Shown piece after piece: positions 1 through 6,800 of a stretch of 15,834 nt of DNA. Origin of the DNA: an uncultured Bacilli bacterium. Its GTDB lineage: Bacteria; Bacillota_I; Bacilli_A; RF39; UBA660. The first letter of the stretch is position 1. Each line of letters starts with the position of its first letter. A model generated the notes under the pieces. It was not told the origin of the DNA. It did no database searches and worked only from the letters and a program-made list of their open reading frames with translations. Location: the NCBI GenBank assembly GCA_947584105.1, contig CANPWK010000011.1, positions 1 to 15,834 on the forward strand. Direction: 5' to 3'. The position numbers and the translations under genes are program-made.

Positions 1-1
1 T

Positions 2-307
2 CAGTTTATTGATACTGCAATTCAGTTGACAACAGATCAACAACCAAATGTATTAAAGTTGCAAAAATAAGAAAAGAGATTAAATAAAATTAAAAGTCTT
101 GACTTTTCAACTACTGATTTTAATGTTAAATATATTGAATTAAATCTACCTAGTTTAAATGAATGGGAAACATTTAAGGGAAAAAATAGCGAAATTAAAA
201 GAATATATGAAAATCAAATAGATTGCTATAATAGGTCTTATGATTATGAGTTAGAGTACATTGATAGTAAAGGAAATATAGAAATAAAAATTTATTTTAT
301 TGATTGA
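2..307 (+). pseudogene. 3' part of an unknown gene with one in-frame stop
   Basis: A reading frame enters from the left edge and runs to a TGA at 305-307. It is interrupted only by a single TAA at 68-70. Both halves read like ordinary protein: the first ends with ...QPNVLKLQK, and the second starts EKRLNKIKSL and continues with a mix of charged and hydrophobic residues including LNLPSLNEWETFKGK and ends IKIYFID. No start codon or ribosome binding site follows the TAA closely, so a nonsense mutation in a once longer gene is the simplest reading. Alternatively a real gene ends at 70 and the rest is chance open frame, but 78 further open codons in AT-rich DNA makes this less likely. I do not recognise the family. 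Confidence 0.45.
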
Positions 308-372
308 ATTATATAATAAAATAATAATGTCAATATGATAGTTTTTTAAGGCGATTTCATGCATATTATCAT

Positions 373-408
373 AAAAGGTAGTTAAGAAATAAAACTCAAC
401 TACCTTTT
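373..408 (+). terminator. hairpin terminator after the left-edge gene
   Basis: AAAAGGTAGTT (373-383) and AACTACCTTTT (398-408) form a perfect 11-bp stem with a 14-nt loop. The stem ends in four T on the + strand and, by symmetry, on the - strand, so it could act in both directions. No longer T-run follows, so strength is uncertain. Confidence 0.55.
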
Positions 409-633
409 CAACTACCAAAAAAATAATACAAATAAAAATATGATTATAGTAAATTGCATTATTATGTATAGTGGTGGTGAAATATGAAATAATAAGGCTC
501 ATCTTCTCATTTGCATAGGACAGTTTTCGGCCCTTATATACCAATTTATAATTTATAATATTTATTATAAAAATAAATTCTATATTAAAGATTGTTATTT
601 AAAAATAAAGAAAAATAAGGAGTGTATCGTATA
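409..633. other. intergenic region with an unexplained GC-richer hairpin
   Basis: No gene is supported here. The stretch at 491-537 is clearly richer in G and C than its surroundings and can fold with ATAAGG (492-497) pairing CCTTAT (532-537), extended by C498-G530 across a bulge. A 15-codon frame at 440-487 rich in Ile and Val has no ribosome binding site. Very AT-rich sequence from 541 to 616 probably contains the promoter of the downstream gene, but no convincing -35/-10 pair can be chosen. Confidence 0.3.
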
Positions 634-1218
634 ATGAGAATAGGAATAGACATAGATGGTGTATTAACAGATATAGAGCAATATCAATTAGACTGTGGAA
701 GTAAGTATGTAAACGAACATTTTGGTAATGGTGTAGTTAATGGCAATGAATATGAAACGAAAGATATTTTTGAAATAAGTGATGATATAGATAATGATTT
801 TTGGGCAGAATATTTACCTAAATATGCTACAGAGGAACCTGCTAGAAAATATGCTAGCGAGGTTATTAATAAACTAAAAAATGAAGGGAATGAAATCTAT
901 ATTATTACTGCCAGATATTTAACTGATCGAAATGATGAACTGGGAATAAAAATGCGTAAAACAGTTGAGAAATGGTTATTAGATAATAATATTTATTATG
1001 ATAAATTAATATTTAGTCCAGAAGATAAATTAGAAATATGCAAAGAAAATCATATAAACTTAATGATTGAAGATAAAGTTGATAATATTAATAAAATATC
1101 ACAAGAAATACCTGTTATTTGTTTTAATGCAGGTTATAATAAAAATTGTGTAGGGAAAAATATTTTGAGATGTTTTAGTTGGTATGATATTTATAATAAA
1201 ATAAAAAACATGAAGTGA
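634..1218 (+). CDS. HAD-family 5'-nucleotidase-like phosphatase
   Basis: A 194-residue soluble protein of the haloacid dehalogenase superfamily, closest in layout to the 5'(3')-deoxyribonucleotidase / YqfW-type putative nucleotidases. The catalytic DxD is at Asp6 and Asp8 in IGIDIDGVLTD. Motif II is Thr92 in YIITARY, the motif III lysine is probably Lys132 in SPEDKLE, and motif IV acidic residues are Glu146-Asp147 in LMIEDK. A cap-like insertion lies at about 20-75. Likely role is removal of phosphate from nucleotides or another small phosphomonoester; the substrate cannot be read from sequence. I chose ATG634 because AAGGAG (617-622) sits 11 nt upstream; a GTG at 622 overlaps that ribosome binding site and would only add MYRI. 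The gene appears to stand alone. Confidence 0.8.
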   Translation: MRIGIDIDGVLTDIEQYQLDCGSKYVNEHFGNGVVNGNEYETKDIFEISDDIDNDFWAEYLPKYATEEPARKYASEVINKLKNEGNEIYIITARYLTDRNDELGIKMRKTVEKWLLDNNIYYDKLIFSPEDKLEICKENHINLMIEDKVDNINKISQEIPVICFNAGYNKNCVGKNILRCFSWYDIYNKIKNMK

Positions 1219-1274
1219 TTTATAAAAATTAATTTTAAAAATGTTTATGATGTATGAAAAATGCTTTATGTGGA

Positions 1275-1313
1275 AGCTTAGAGAGAATATAATAAATTTT
1301 ATTATATTAAGCT
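1275..1313. repeat. inverted repeat after the nucleotidase gene
   Basis: AGCTTA (1275-1280) pairs TAAGCT (1308-1313), and inside it AATATAATAA (1286-1295) pairs TTATTATATT (1299-1308), separated on one side by AGAGA. The outer and inner helices compete for T1308. No T-run follows, so it is not a standard terminator; it may be an RNA-stability element or chance in AT-rich DNA. Confidence 0.3.
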
Positions 1314-1340
1314 ATTCATGATATAATTTAAACATATTAA

Positions 1341-1421
1341 AGAAAATACGGATATTTATTTTTTGAATTAACTAATGATGAATTAAATATTTTAATAAAA
1401 AGAAAGGACATGATTTTATGA
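1341..1421 (+). pseudogene. possible C-terminal remnant of a gene once coupled to the flavodoxin
   Basis: An open frame from just after a TAA (1338-1340) to TGA 1419-1421 encodes RKYGYLFFELTNDELNILIK and six further residues. It has no start codon, yet it looks protein-like and ends in a 4-nt ATGA overlap with the flavodoxin start at 1418, a geometry typical of translationally coupled genes. This suggests that the 3' end of a deleted upstream gene survives. The fragment is short (26 codons) and could be chance. Confidence 0.25.
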
Positions 1422-1885
1422 GTAAAATTTTAGTAAGTTTCTTTTCAGCTAGTGGAGTAACAAAAGAGGTAGCAAGTAAAATTGCCAAGTATAGTGGTGG
1501 AGATTTATTTGAAATTGAACCCGTAAATAAATATACAGACGATGATTTAGATTGGACTAATAGTAATAGTAGGTCATCAGTTGAAATGAATAATCCATCA
1601 AGTCGACCAGAAGTAAAAAATAAAGTTTCTAATTTAAGCGATTATGATACTATTTTAATTGGATTTCCTGTATGGTGGAATTTAGCTCCAACAATCATCA
1701 ATACATTTATTGAAGAAAATAATCTTGAAAATAAAAAAATCTATGTATTTGCAACATCAGGTGGATCTAGTGTCATAAACAGTTTTAATACTTTAAAAAG
1801 TACTTATATTAATCTTAATTTTATAAGTGCGCGTATATTTTCAAGTAATGTATCAGATAGTGATATAACAAGTTGGATAATGTAG
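1418..1885 (+). CDS. flavodoxin-like FMN protein
   Basis: A 155-residue single-domain flavodoxin of the Flavodoxin_4 type, expected to carry FMN and act in cytosolic electron transfer or as an NAD(P)H-dependent reductase partner. The phosphate-binding loop is SASGVT at residues 10-15. The conserved block DLDWTNSNSRSSVEMN spans 43-58, and the second flavin loop with tryptophans is GFPVWWNLAPTIINTF at 82-97. ATSGGSS (112-118) matches the third flavin-contact region. The ribosome binding site AGAAAGGA (1401-1408) is 9 nt before ATG. The protein ends at SWIM, a few residues shorter than many relatives, which often continue a little past this tryptophan helix; the core fold should be intact. No redox partner gene is adjacent, so the physiological electron donor is unknown. 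Confidence 0.85.
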   Translation: MSKILVSFFSASGVTKEVASKIAKYSGGDLFEIEPVNKYTDDDLDWTNSNSRSSVEMNNPSSRPEVKNKVSNLSDYDTILIGFPVWWNLAPTIINTFIEENNLENKKIYVFATSGGSSVINSFNTLKSTYINLNFISARIFSSNVSDSDITSWIM

Positions 1886-2108
1886 GTTCTGCAATAAGCA
1901 TCAATATTAACATTTATTATAAAGTTGAAAATAGTAATATAAAAAATTTTTTTACCATCTATAAACTATATTGATTTAAAATTTTTATTAACTAATCTTA
2001 TAATTGGAACTGGTTGTTATATCTATAGTCAAAGTTTATATAATATATTAAGTAATATTTTAATGTTGATAATTTAATTATATATGTTTTATTTAAAAAT
2101 ATTTAACA

Positions 2109-2137
2109 TTGACATTCAAAATATGTGATGTTATAAT
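2109..2137 (+). promoter_or_regulatory. consensus sigma-A promoter of the leucine attenuator unit
   Basis: TTGACA (2109-2114) and TATAAT (2132-2137) are both perfect matches with the ideal 17-bp spacer. Transcription should start near 2144, only a few bases before the leader peptide's AAAGGAGG at 2147-2154. The preceding 1886-2108 holds no recognisable feature. Confidence 0.9.
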
Positions 2138-2161
2138 TAAGCTAACAAAGGAGGAATTTAT

Positions 2162-2218
2162 ATGAAAAAATATAATTCATTAAAAGTTAATGCTTTACTC
2201 CTAGCCTTATTCCTGTGA
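2162..2218 (+). CDS. leucine-rich leader peptide of the leu attenuator
   Basis: An 18-codon gene encodes MKKYNSLKVNALLLALFL and then TGA, preceded by a strong AAAGGAGG (2147-2154). Six of 18 codons are Leu: TTA 2180, TTA 2195, CTC 2198, CTA 2201, TTA 2207, CTG 2213. Four different Leu codons are used, including CTC and CTG, which look uncommon in these AT-rich genes, so supply of several leucyl-tRNAs would be sampled. The peptide itself probably has no function; its translation is the sensor. When charged Leu-tRNA is short, the ribosome would stall in the 2195-2215 cluster, which overlaps the left arm of the first hairpin (2204-2210). The position between a consensus promoter and an isopropylmalate synthase gene supports this. 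Confidence 0.88.
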   Translation: MKKYNSLKVNALLLALFL

Positions 2219-2272
2219 TAAGGCCTATTTGTAGTGTTTAATTATTTTATAAAACTTATAAATGGTCTTAAT
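2204..2272 (+). promoter_or_regulatory. ribosome-mediated attenuator: pause and antiterminator hairpins
   Basis: Region 1 GCCTTAT (2204-2210, inside the leader codons) pairs perfectly with region 2 ATAAGGC (2218-2224). Region 2 can instead pair with region 3: AAGGCC (2220-2225) plus ATTT (2227-2230), with T2226 bulged, against AAATGGTCTT (2260-2269), giving ten pairs including one G-U. Region 3 also forms the left arm of the terminator. A ribosome stalled on Leu codons would mask region 1, allow 2:3 pairing and prevent termination; a ribosome reaching TGA 2216 would mask region 2 and allow the terminator. This is the classical trp/leu/his attenuation logic, read here by eye and not by folding software. 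Confidence 0.82.
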
Positions 2273-2307
2273 ATTTAATTTATAAATTAATAATTAGGCC
2301 ATTTTTT
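2260..2307 (+). terminator. intrinsic terminator of the leu attenuator
   Basis: AAATGGTCTTAAT (2260-2272) pairs with ATTAGGCCATTT (2293-2304) with one bulged T and one G-U pair, followed by T2302-2307. The loop region contains a further small AATTTATAAATT palindrome. It lies directly before the GGAGG (2312-2316) of the synthase gene, where an attenuator terminator is expected. Confidence 0.85.
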
Positions 2308-2322
2308 ATTTGGAGGAAAGTT

Positions 2323-3486
2323 ATGAAAAAAATAAAAATATTTGATACAACTTTGAGAGATGGTGAACAATCACCAGGATGTAGTATGTCTTTAGAAGAA
2401 AAAGTGAAATTTGCTAAACAACTTGAAAAACTAAATGTTGATATCATTGAAGCTGGTTTTGCAGCTAGTAGTGAAAAAGATTTAAAAGCTATACAAGAAA
2501 TTTCTAAAAATATAGAAAAACCTATTATTACATCACTTGCTCGATGCAATAAAGATGATATTGATAAAGCATATAAATCATTAATATTTGCTAAGAAAAA
2601 ACGTATTCATGTATTTATTGCTACCTCTAAAGTTCATATGAAAGATAAACTTCATATGTCTGAGGAGGAAGTATTAATGAAAGTTAGAAGTATGGTTAAG
2701 TATGCTAAAAGCTTATGTGAAGATATTGAATTTTCATTGGAAGATGCCACTAGAACAGATAAAGAATTTATGGTAAAAGTAATTACTATTGCTATCGAAA
2801 GTGGTGCTAATGTCATTAATATACCAGATACAGTTGGATATATTGTACCTAATGAATATCGAAATATTATTAACTATATAAAAAATAATGTTCCTAATAT
2901 TAATAATGTTGAATTATCAACTCATTGTCATAATGATTTAGGATTAGCTGTTGCTAATACTTTATCTGGTATTGAAGAAGGTATTACACAAGTGGAATGT
3001 ACTGTTAATGGTATAGGTGAAAGAGCTGGTAATGCTGCTCTTGAAGAAATTGTTATGGCTTTAAATGTTAGAAATGATTATTATAATGTTAAAACAGATA
3101 TTAACATTAAAGAAATAATAAATTCTAGTAAAATGTTAGTTGATATAACTGGTTCTTTAGTTCAAAGAAATAAACCAATCGTTGGAGAAAATGCTTTTAA
3201 ACATGAAGCAGGTATTCATCAACATGGAATAATACAAAATAAAAACACCTATGAAATAATTGATGCAAGTGCTTTGGGTGTTAACGAAGATAACATTGTT
3301 ATTGGTATTCATTCGGGAAAACATGCCATAATCAAAAAAATGAAAAATATGAATATTAATTTTGATATAAATAACATTGATATGTATGTTTCCGAAATAA
3401 AAAAATATCTTGAAGATCATAAAACAATTAATGATGATGTATTTAGCCAAATTATTTCTAAATCTAAAATAAAAAAACGCTCTTAA
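2323..3486 (+). CDS. leuA: 2-isopropylmalate synthase, short form without regulatory domain
   Basis: Joins acetyl-CoA to 2-oxoisovalerate, the first committed step of leucine synthesis. The 387-residue protein has the DRE-TIM metallolyase barrel: FDTTLRDGEQSPG at 7-19 with catalytic Arg12 and metal ligand Asp13, HCHND at 201-205 with metal ligands His201 and His203, and NGIGERAGN at 229-237. The linker motif HEAGIHQHGI at 294-303 is intact. Typical LeuA proteins are near 500 residues and end in an allosteric leucine-binding domain; this one stops before it, so direct feedback inhibition by leucine is probably absent. GGAGG (2312-2316) sets ATG2323. Expression is governed by the upstream leucine attenuator, which also argues for this function over homocitrate or citramalate synthase. 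No leuB, leuC or leuD is nearby; an aldehyde dehydrogenase follows. Confidence 0.82.
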   Translation: MKKIKIFDTTLRDGEQSPGCSMSLEEKVKFAKQLEKLNVDIIEAGFAASSEKDLKAIQEISKNIEKPIITSLARCNKDDIDKAYKSLIFAKKKRIHVFIATSKVHMKDKLHMSEEEVLMKVRSMVKYAKSLCEDIEFSLEDATRTDKEFMVKVITIAIESGANVINIPDTVGYIVPNEYRNIINYIKNNVPNINNVELSTHCHNDLGLAVANTLSGIEEGITQVECTVNGIGERAGNAALEEIVMALNVRNDYYNVKTDINIKEIINSSKMLVDITGSLVQRNKPIVGENAFKHEAGIHQHGIIQNKNTYEIIDASALGVNEDNIVIGIHSGKHAIIKKMKNMNINFDINNIDMYVSEIKKYLEDHKTINDDVFSQIISKSKIKKRS

Positions 3487-3490
3487 TTAC

Positions 3491-3518
3491 TTTAAACTTT
3501 TAATAAATATAGTATAAT
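3491..3518 (+). promoter_or_regulatory. possible promoter for the aldehyde dehydrogenase gene
   Basis: TATAAT (3513-3518) is a perfect -10, with TTTAAA (3491-3496) 16 bp upstream as a poor -35. It lies in the 50-bp gap after the synthase stop, so the downstream gene may be both co-transcribed and independently expressed. Confidence 0.4.
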
Positions 3519-3536
3519 AAAATTAGGAGGCGCTAT

Positions 3537-4910
3537 ATGACTATAAAATCATATAATCCATCTAATAATAAATTATTAGGAGAAATAGAATCAACATCTA
3601 TTCAAAAAATAAAGGAAATAGTTAAAAATAGTAAGCAGGCTTTTAAAAGTTGGGGATATTTAAGTATAGATGCACGAATTAGTTTTATTAATAAATTATA
3701 TAATGAAATAAACTTAAGAAAAAAAGAACTTGCACAATTAATTACGAATGAAATGGGGATGCCAATATCAGAATCATTATTAGATATAGAAAGTGGACTC
3801 GAATGTATAAAATGGTATATCGAAAATGTAAAAAAAATTGTTATTAATGAAATTACCTATGAAGATGAATATGAAATTGATAAAATTATTTTTGAGCCAA
3901 AAGGAGTTGTAGCAGTAATTATTGCTTGGAATTTTCCATTTTCAAGTTTTGTATGGCAAGCTATATCTAATTTAATTGTTGGTAATACAGTAATTATTAA
4001 ACATTCAGAAAATGTTCCTTTATGCAGTAAATATATTTATGATATTGTTTCTAGTGTTCTTCCTCAAAATGTTTATAATGTTATATACGGTGATGGTGAA
4101 ATTGGAAAAAACTTAATAAATGAAGATATTGATATGATATGCTTTACAGGTAGTACAGAAACAGGAAAATATTTGTATAAAAAAGCAGGAGAAAAGTTTA
4201 TTCCTATTATTCTTGAATGTGGAGGATCAGCACCAGGAATTGTTTTTGAAGATGCCAATGTAGATTCAATAATAGATTCTATTTATATTAATAAATTTGC
4301 TAATACCGGTCAAATATGTGATGGACAAAAAAGACTTATTGTTCACGAAGATAAATTTGATGAAGTTTGTAAAAAATTGAAAGATGTTATTAAAAATAAG
4401 ATAGTTGGAGATCCATTGGATAAAAGAACAGATATTGGTCCTCTTGTATCAGTATCACAATTAAAAAAACTAGAAGATCAAGTAGAAGATGCAATACAAA
4501 AGGGTGCAAAAGTGATATGTGGTGGAAAAAAGTTAGAATTAAATAATGGAAACTATTATTTACCAACGATATTAACTAATATATCAAAAGATATGAGGAT
4601 ATATAATGAGGAAGTTTTTGGACCAGTTATACCAATTATGACTTTTAAGACGATTGAAGAGGCTATCGAAATAGCTAATGATACACAATATGGTTTAGGT
4701 GGATATATATACACTTCTGATATGACAAAATTTAATAAAGTAGTTAAAGAATTAAAAACAGGAATGATAGCTTTAAATAATCTTTATTACTTAAGACCTT
4801 GCAATCCATTTGGAGGATACAAAAAATCAGGAATAGGTAAAAACAATAGCAAATATGGACTTAAAGAATTATGCAATATGAAAGTGGTTACTTATGAAAA
4901 AGAAAAATAG
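3537..4910 (+). CDS. NAD(P)-dependent aldehyde dehydrogenase (succinate-semialdehyde-like)
   Basis: A 457-residue cytosolic enzyme of the ALDH superfamily that oxidises an aldehyde to a carboxylate. All key elements are present: oxyanion Asn132 in AWNFPF, cofactor-binding FTGSTETGK at 203-211, general base Glu227 in LECGGSAPG, nucleophile Cys261 in NTGQIC, and EEVFGPV at 358-364. The length is typical of GabD/YneI-like succinate-semialdehyde dehydrogenases, but motifs alone do not fix the substrate; betaine, lactaldehyde or branched-chain aldehydes remain possible. AGGAGG (3525-3530) is 6 nt before ATG. The gene begins 50 bp after the leucine-regulated synthase and could be read through from it. 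No terminator is visible between them, so its expression may also respond to leucine supply. A metabolic link between the two is only inferred. Confidence 0.85.
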   Translation: MTIKSYNPSNNKLLGEIESTSIQKIKEIVKNSKQAFKSWGYLSIDARISFINKLYNEINLRKKELAQLITNEMGMPISESLLDIESGLECIKWYIENVKKIVINEITYEDEYEIDKIIFEPKGVVAVIIAWNFPFSSFVWQAISNLIVGNTVIIKHSENVPLCSKYIYDIVSSVLPQNVYNVIYGDGEIGKNLINEDIDMICFTGSTETGKYLYKKAGEKFIPIILECGGSAPGIVFEDANVDSIIDSIYINKFANTGQICDGQKRLIVHEDKFDEVCKKLKDVIKNKIVGDPLDKRTDIGPLVSVSQLKKLEDQVEDAIQKGAKVICGGKKLELNNGNYYLPTILTNISKDMRIYNEEVFGPVIPIMTFKTIEEAIEIANDTQYGLGGYIYTSDMTKFNKVVKELKTGMIALNNLYYLRPCNPFGGYKKSGIGKNNSKYGLKELCNMKVVTYEKEK

Positions 4911-4933
4911 AGTTAAAAATAAATGTATTTTGA

Positions 4934-5103
4934 TTTGGAAATTCCAATGATACGTATGCTAAATATTTTATGGTAAATGATTATTTAAACAACCAGCAGA
5001 TATTATTTTTGCAAATGTTAAATATTATCATGGAGCTAAAAAGATAGGTTTATTTAATTATATTACTTTAAGGAACCGAAAATATTTGTTTATAATCTGT
5101 TAG
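4934..5103 (+). pseudogene. decayed coding fragment in two frames
   Basis: The 230-bp gap after the aldehyde dehydrogenase is not neutral-looking. One frame from 4934 reads FGNSNDTYAKYFMVNDYLN; near 4987 the protein-like text continues in another frame as KQPADIIFANVKYYHGAKKI and on through GLFNY to a TAG at 5101-5103. A TGA lies right before the first part. I read this as a frameshifted remnant of a deleted gene. I do not recognise the family, and a chance origin is possible. Confidence 0.35.
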
Positions 5104-5141
5104 TGAAAAGAATAGATTAAATTATGGATTGAGGTGTAATT

Positions 5142-5705
5142 ATGATATATGAAGATATAGAAACTAAACATAAAAAAATTATAGATATTGCTAAAAACTA
5201 TATGAATATGATTAAAGATAACGAGCATGATATAAATCATATGTATGATGTAGTTAACTATACAAAAGAGCTTTTAAATAATATAGATGATAACATAGAT
5301 AAAGAAGTATGTATTGTAAGTGCATATTGGCATGATGTAGGTAGAATAAAGAAAGATAGTGGTCATGAACAATTATCTTCTAAAATGCTTAAAGAAGAAT
5401 TAAAGAAAACATTTTATAGTGATGTTTTTATAGATAAATGTTGTCAAACAATAGAAAATCATAAATGGAATATGTATCCTAAAAATAAAGAAGGATTATT
5501 ATTAAAAGATGCAGATAAATTAGCTTGGTTAGGTAGAGGCAGGTGGATTTCATGTCTCAAAAACAAACAGAAATTAGATTCAATAATTGAATTGCTTCCT
5601 AAATTAAAAAATGAAATTCTTTATTTTGATGAATCAAAAAAAATATATGATAGAGATATTGTTAATTTAGTAAAATTATTATATTCAAAAATATTTAAAT
5701 ATTAA
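5142..5705 (+). CDS. HD-domain phosphohydrolase
   Basis: A 187-residue protein with an HD-superfamily metal-dependent phosphohydrolase fold. The metal-binding series is visible: His33 in INHMYDVV, the His64-Asp65 doublet in AYWHDVGR, His75 in SGHEQLSS, His107 in ENHKW, and the acidic pair in LLKDADKLAWLG (Asp123, Asp125). HEQLSS plus DADKLAWLG resembles the small stand-alone YedJ/YpgQ-like HD proteins that hydrolyse nucleotides or pyrophosphate compounds, not the RelA/SpoT type. It has no membrane segment or second domain. GAGGTG (5131-5136) is 5 nt before ATG. A terminator at 5759-5782 closes the unit. Substrate unknown. Confidence 0.78.
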   Translation: MIYEDIETKHKKIIDIAKNYMNMIKDNEHDINHMYDVVNYTKELLNNIDDNIDKEVCIVSAYWHDVGRIKKDSGHEQLSSKMLKEELKKTFYSDVFIDKCCQTIENHKWNMYPKNKEGLLLKDADKLAWLGRGRWISCLKNKQKLDSIIELLPKLKNEILYFDESKKIYDRDIVNLVKLLYSKIFKY

Positions 5706-5758
5706 TTATAAAATTAAAATAAGTAAAACTCATTGTTAAACAAATTTTTTAGTTGAAT

Positions 5759-5782
5759 AACCTCCTTAATAAGGAGTTTTTT
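5759..5782 (+). terminator. intrinsic terminator after the HD gene
   Basis: CTCCTT (5762-5767) pairs AAGGAG (5771-5776) around a 3-nt loop, extended by AA/TT across a bulged C, and is followed directly by six T (5777-5782). The rest of the gap up to 5987 shows no gene. Confidence 0.8.
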
Positions 5783-5987
5783 CATTATGATAAAATATAT
5801 TCGGTAAACAAAATATTTAACAATGAAATAATCATAATAATAGAGATAAAAAAGAAAAATAATTTACAATTGTTCTCTATATTGAATAAATATTTAAAAT
5901 TATTGATAATAAAAAAATTTTTTATTATATTTTAAGTATAGAAAATTTAAAATTAAATATATTTTATATAACAAAAATAAAAATATA

Positions 5988-5996
5988 TGGTATAAT
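5988..5996 (+). promoter_or_regulatory. extended -10 promoter of the repeat-protein gene
   Basis: TGGTATAAT is a perfect extended -10 (TGnTATAAT). A partial -35 match, ATAACA (5968-5973), lies 17 bp upstream. It is 29 nt before the ATG at 6025, with AGGAGG just before that start. Confidence 0.7.
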
Positions 5997-6024
5997 ATAA
6001 AACAAAAAAACTTAGGAGGAATTT

Positions 6025-6705
6025 ATGGAAAAAACATATAGTAAAGAATTTATAAAAAAATTAACTGATTATTTTTATAAAAATATTTCTGACATTAAAG
6101 TAAAAAATAAGATATTACTTGAAGGAATAGATAAAACATTAGTTAAACAAATTTTATTTTCAAATGAAAAAGGTTATTATAGTTTTAAACCAGATTGGAT
6201 GGAAATATATGAAAAAATAGATTTTAGTAATATTTCTTTTGACAATGTATCTGTAGCTAAAATTAATTTTAAAAGTTTAAGTGGTATTAAAATAAATCCT
6301 CAAATAGTCTATAATAAGGATTTAAGTTTTTCAAACTTATATAATGTAGAAATAACGGGCAATTTTGATGGAGCTTATGTTGAATATACAAATTTCCAAG
6401 GAAGCAAAGGAGCCAAAATAAATCCCCAAACGGTGTATAACAAGGATTTAAGTTGTTCAAACCTATGTGATGTAGAAATAACAGGCAGTTTCGATGGAGT
6501 AAGGCTTGAGAAAACAAATTTTAAAGTAAGCAAAGGAATAAAAATAAATTTTCAATCAATTTTGGGTAAAATTTTAAGTTGTTTAAATTTAAGTGATGTT
6601 AAAAAAAGAAAAAGTTTCGATGATGTAAATGATATAGAAGAAAAATCTACAGAAATTGAAAATTTTAAGGAACTTATCAAGAAAAATATTAAAAAAGCTA
6701 AATAA
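6025..6705 (+). CDS. small pentapeptide-like repeat protein of unknown function
   Basis: A 226-residue protein without signal peptide or membrane segment. An alpha-helical head (about 1-65) is followed by a repeat region in which a 42-residue unit recurs: units begin at Asn81, Asn123 and Asn165, the third degraded. Each unit carries NFxxSxGxKINPQ, then VYNKDLSxSNL, then VEITGxFDG. The DLSxSNL and YTNFQG steps resemble pentapeptide repeats (A[D/N]LXX), so a short beta-helical solenoid is plausible. The tail (about 190-226) is charged and lysine-rich. Pentapeptide proteins range from gyrase-protecting DNA mimics to structural adaptors; nothing here selects one. The gene has its own extended -10 promoter and an AGGAGG site, and the next gene downstream is a pseudogene. 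Confidence 0.6.
   Translation: MEKTYSKEFIKKLTDYFYKNISDIKVKNKILLEGIDKTLVKQILFSNEKGYYSFKPDWMEIYEKIDFSNISFDNVSVAKINFKSLSGIKINPQIVYNKDLSFSNLYNVEITGNFDGAYVEYTNFQGSKGAKINPQTVYNKDLSCSNLCDVEITGSFDGVRLEKTNFKVSKGIKINFQSILGKILSCLNLSDVKKRKSFDDVNDIEEKSTEIENFKELIKKNIKKAK
6265..6516 (+). repeat. two direct 126-bp repeats plus a partial third
   Basis: Units at 6265-6390 and 6391-6516 code for the 42-residue repeats; a degraded third copy starts at 6517. Anchors such as AAGGATTTAAGTT and GATGGAG recur in register, pointing to internal duplication. Confidence 0.7.
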
Positions 6706-6800
6706 TATATGCTAGATATAATTAATTTTTATAAATTGTATTTATTTAAGAATGCTTGATTTATATCATTAAGTTTGGTACTGATGTAAATGTCATTTTA

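Noticed and set aside
440..487. 15-codon Ile/Val-rich frame that could be an ilv-type leader peptide
   Set aside because: No ribosome binding site, no U-run terminator after the following hairpin, and the next gene is a phosphatase and not an amino-acid biosynthesis gene.
251..544. 97-aa open frame on the - strand
   Set aside because: Crosses the terminator hairpin and the AT-rich gap, has low-complexity composition and no ribosome binding site.
5753..5935. 60-aa open frame after the HD gene
   Set aside because: It starts upstream of and reads through the intrinsic terminator and consists almost wholly of Ile/Lys/Asn/Phe from AT-rich DNA.
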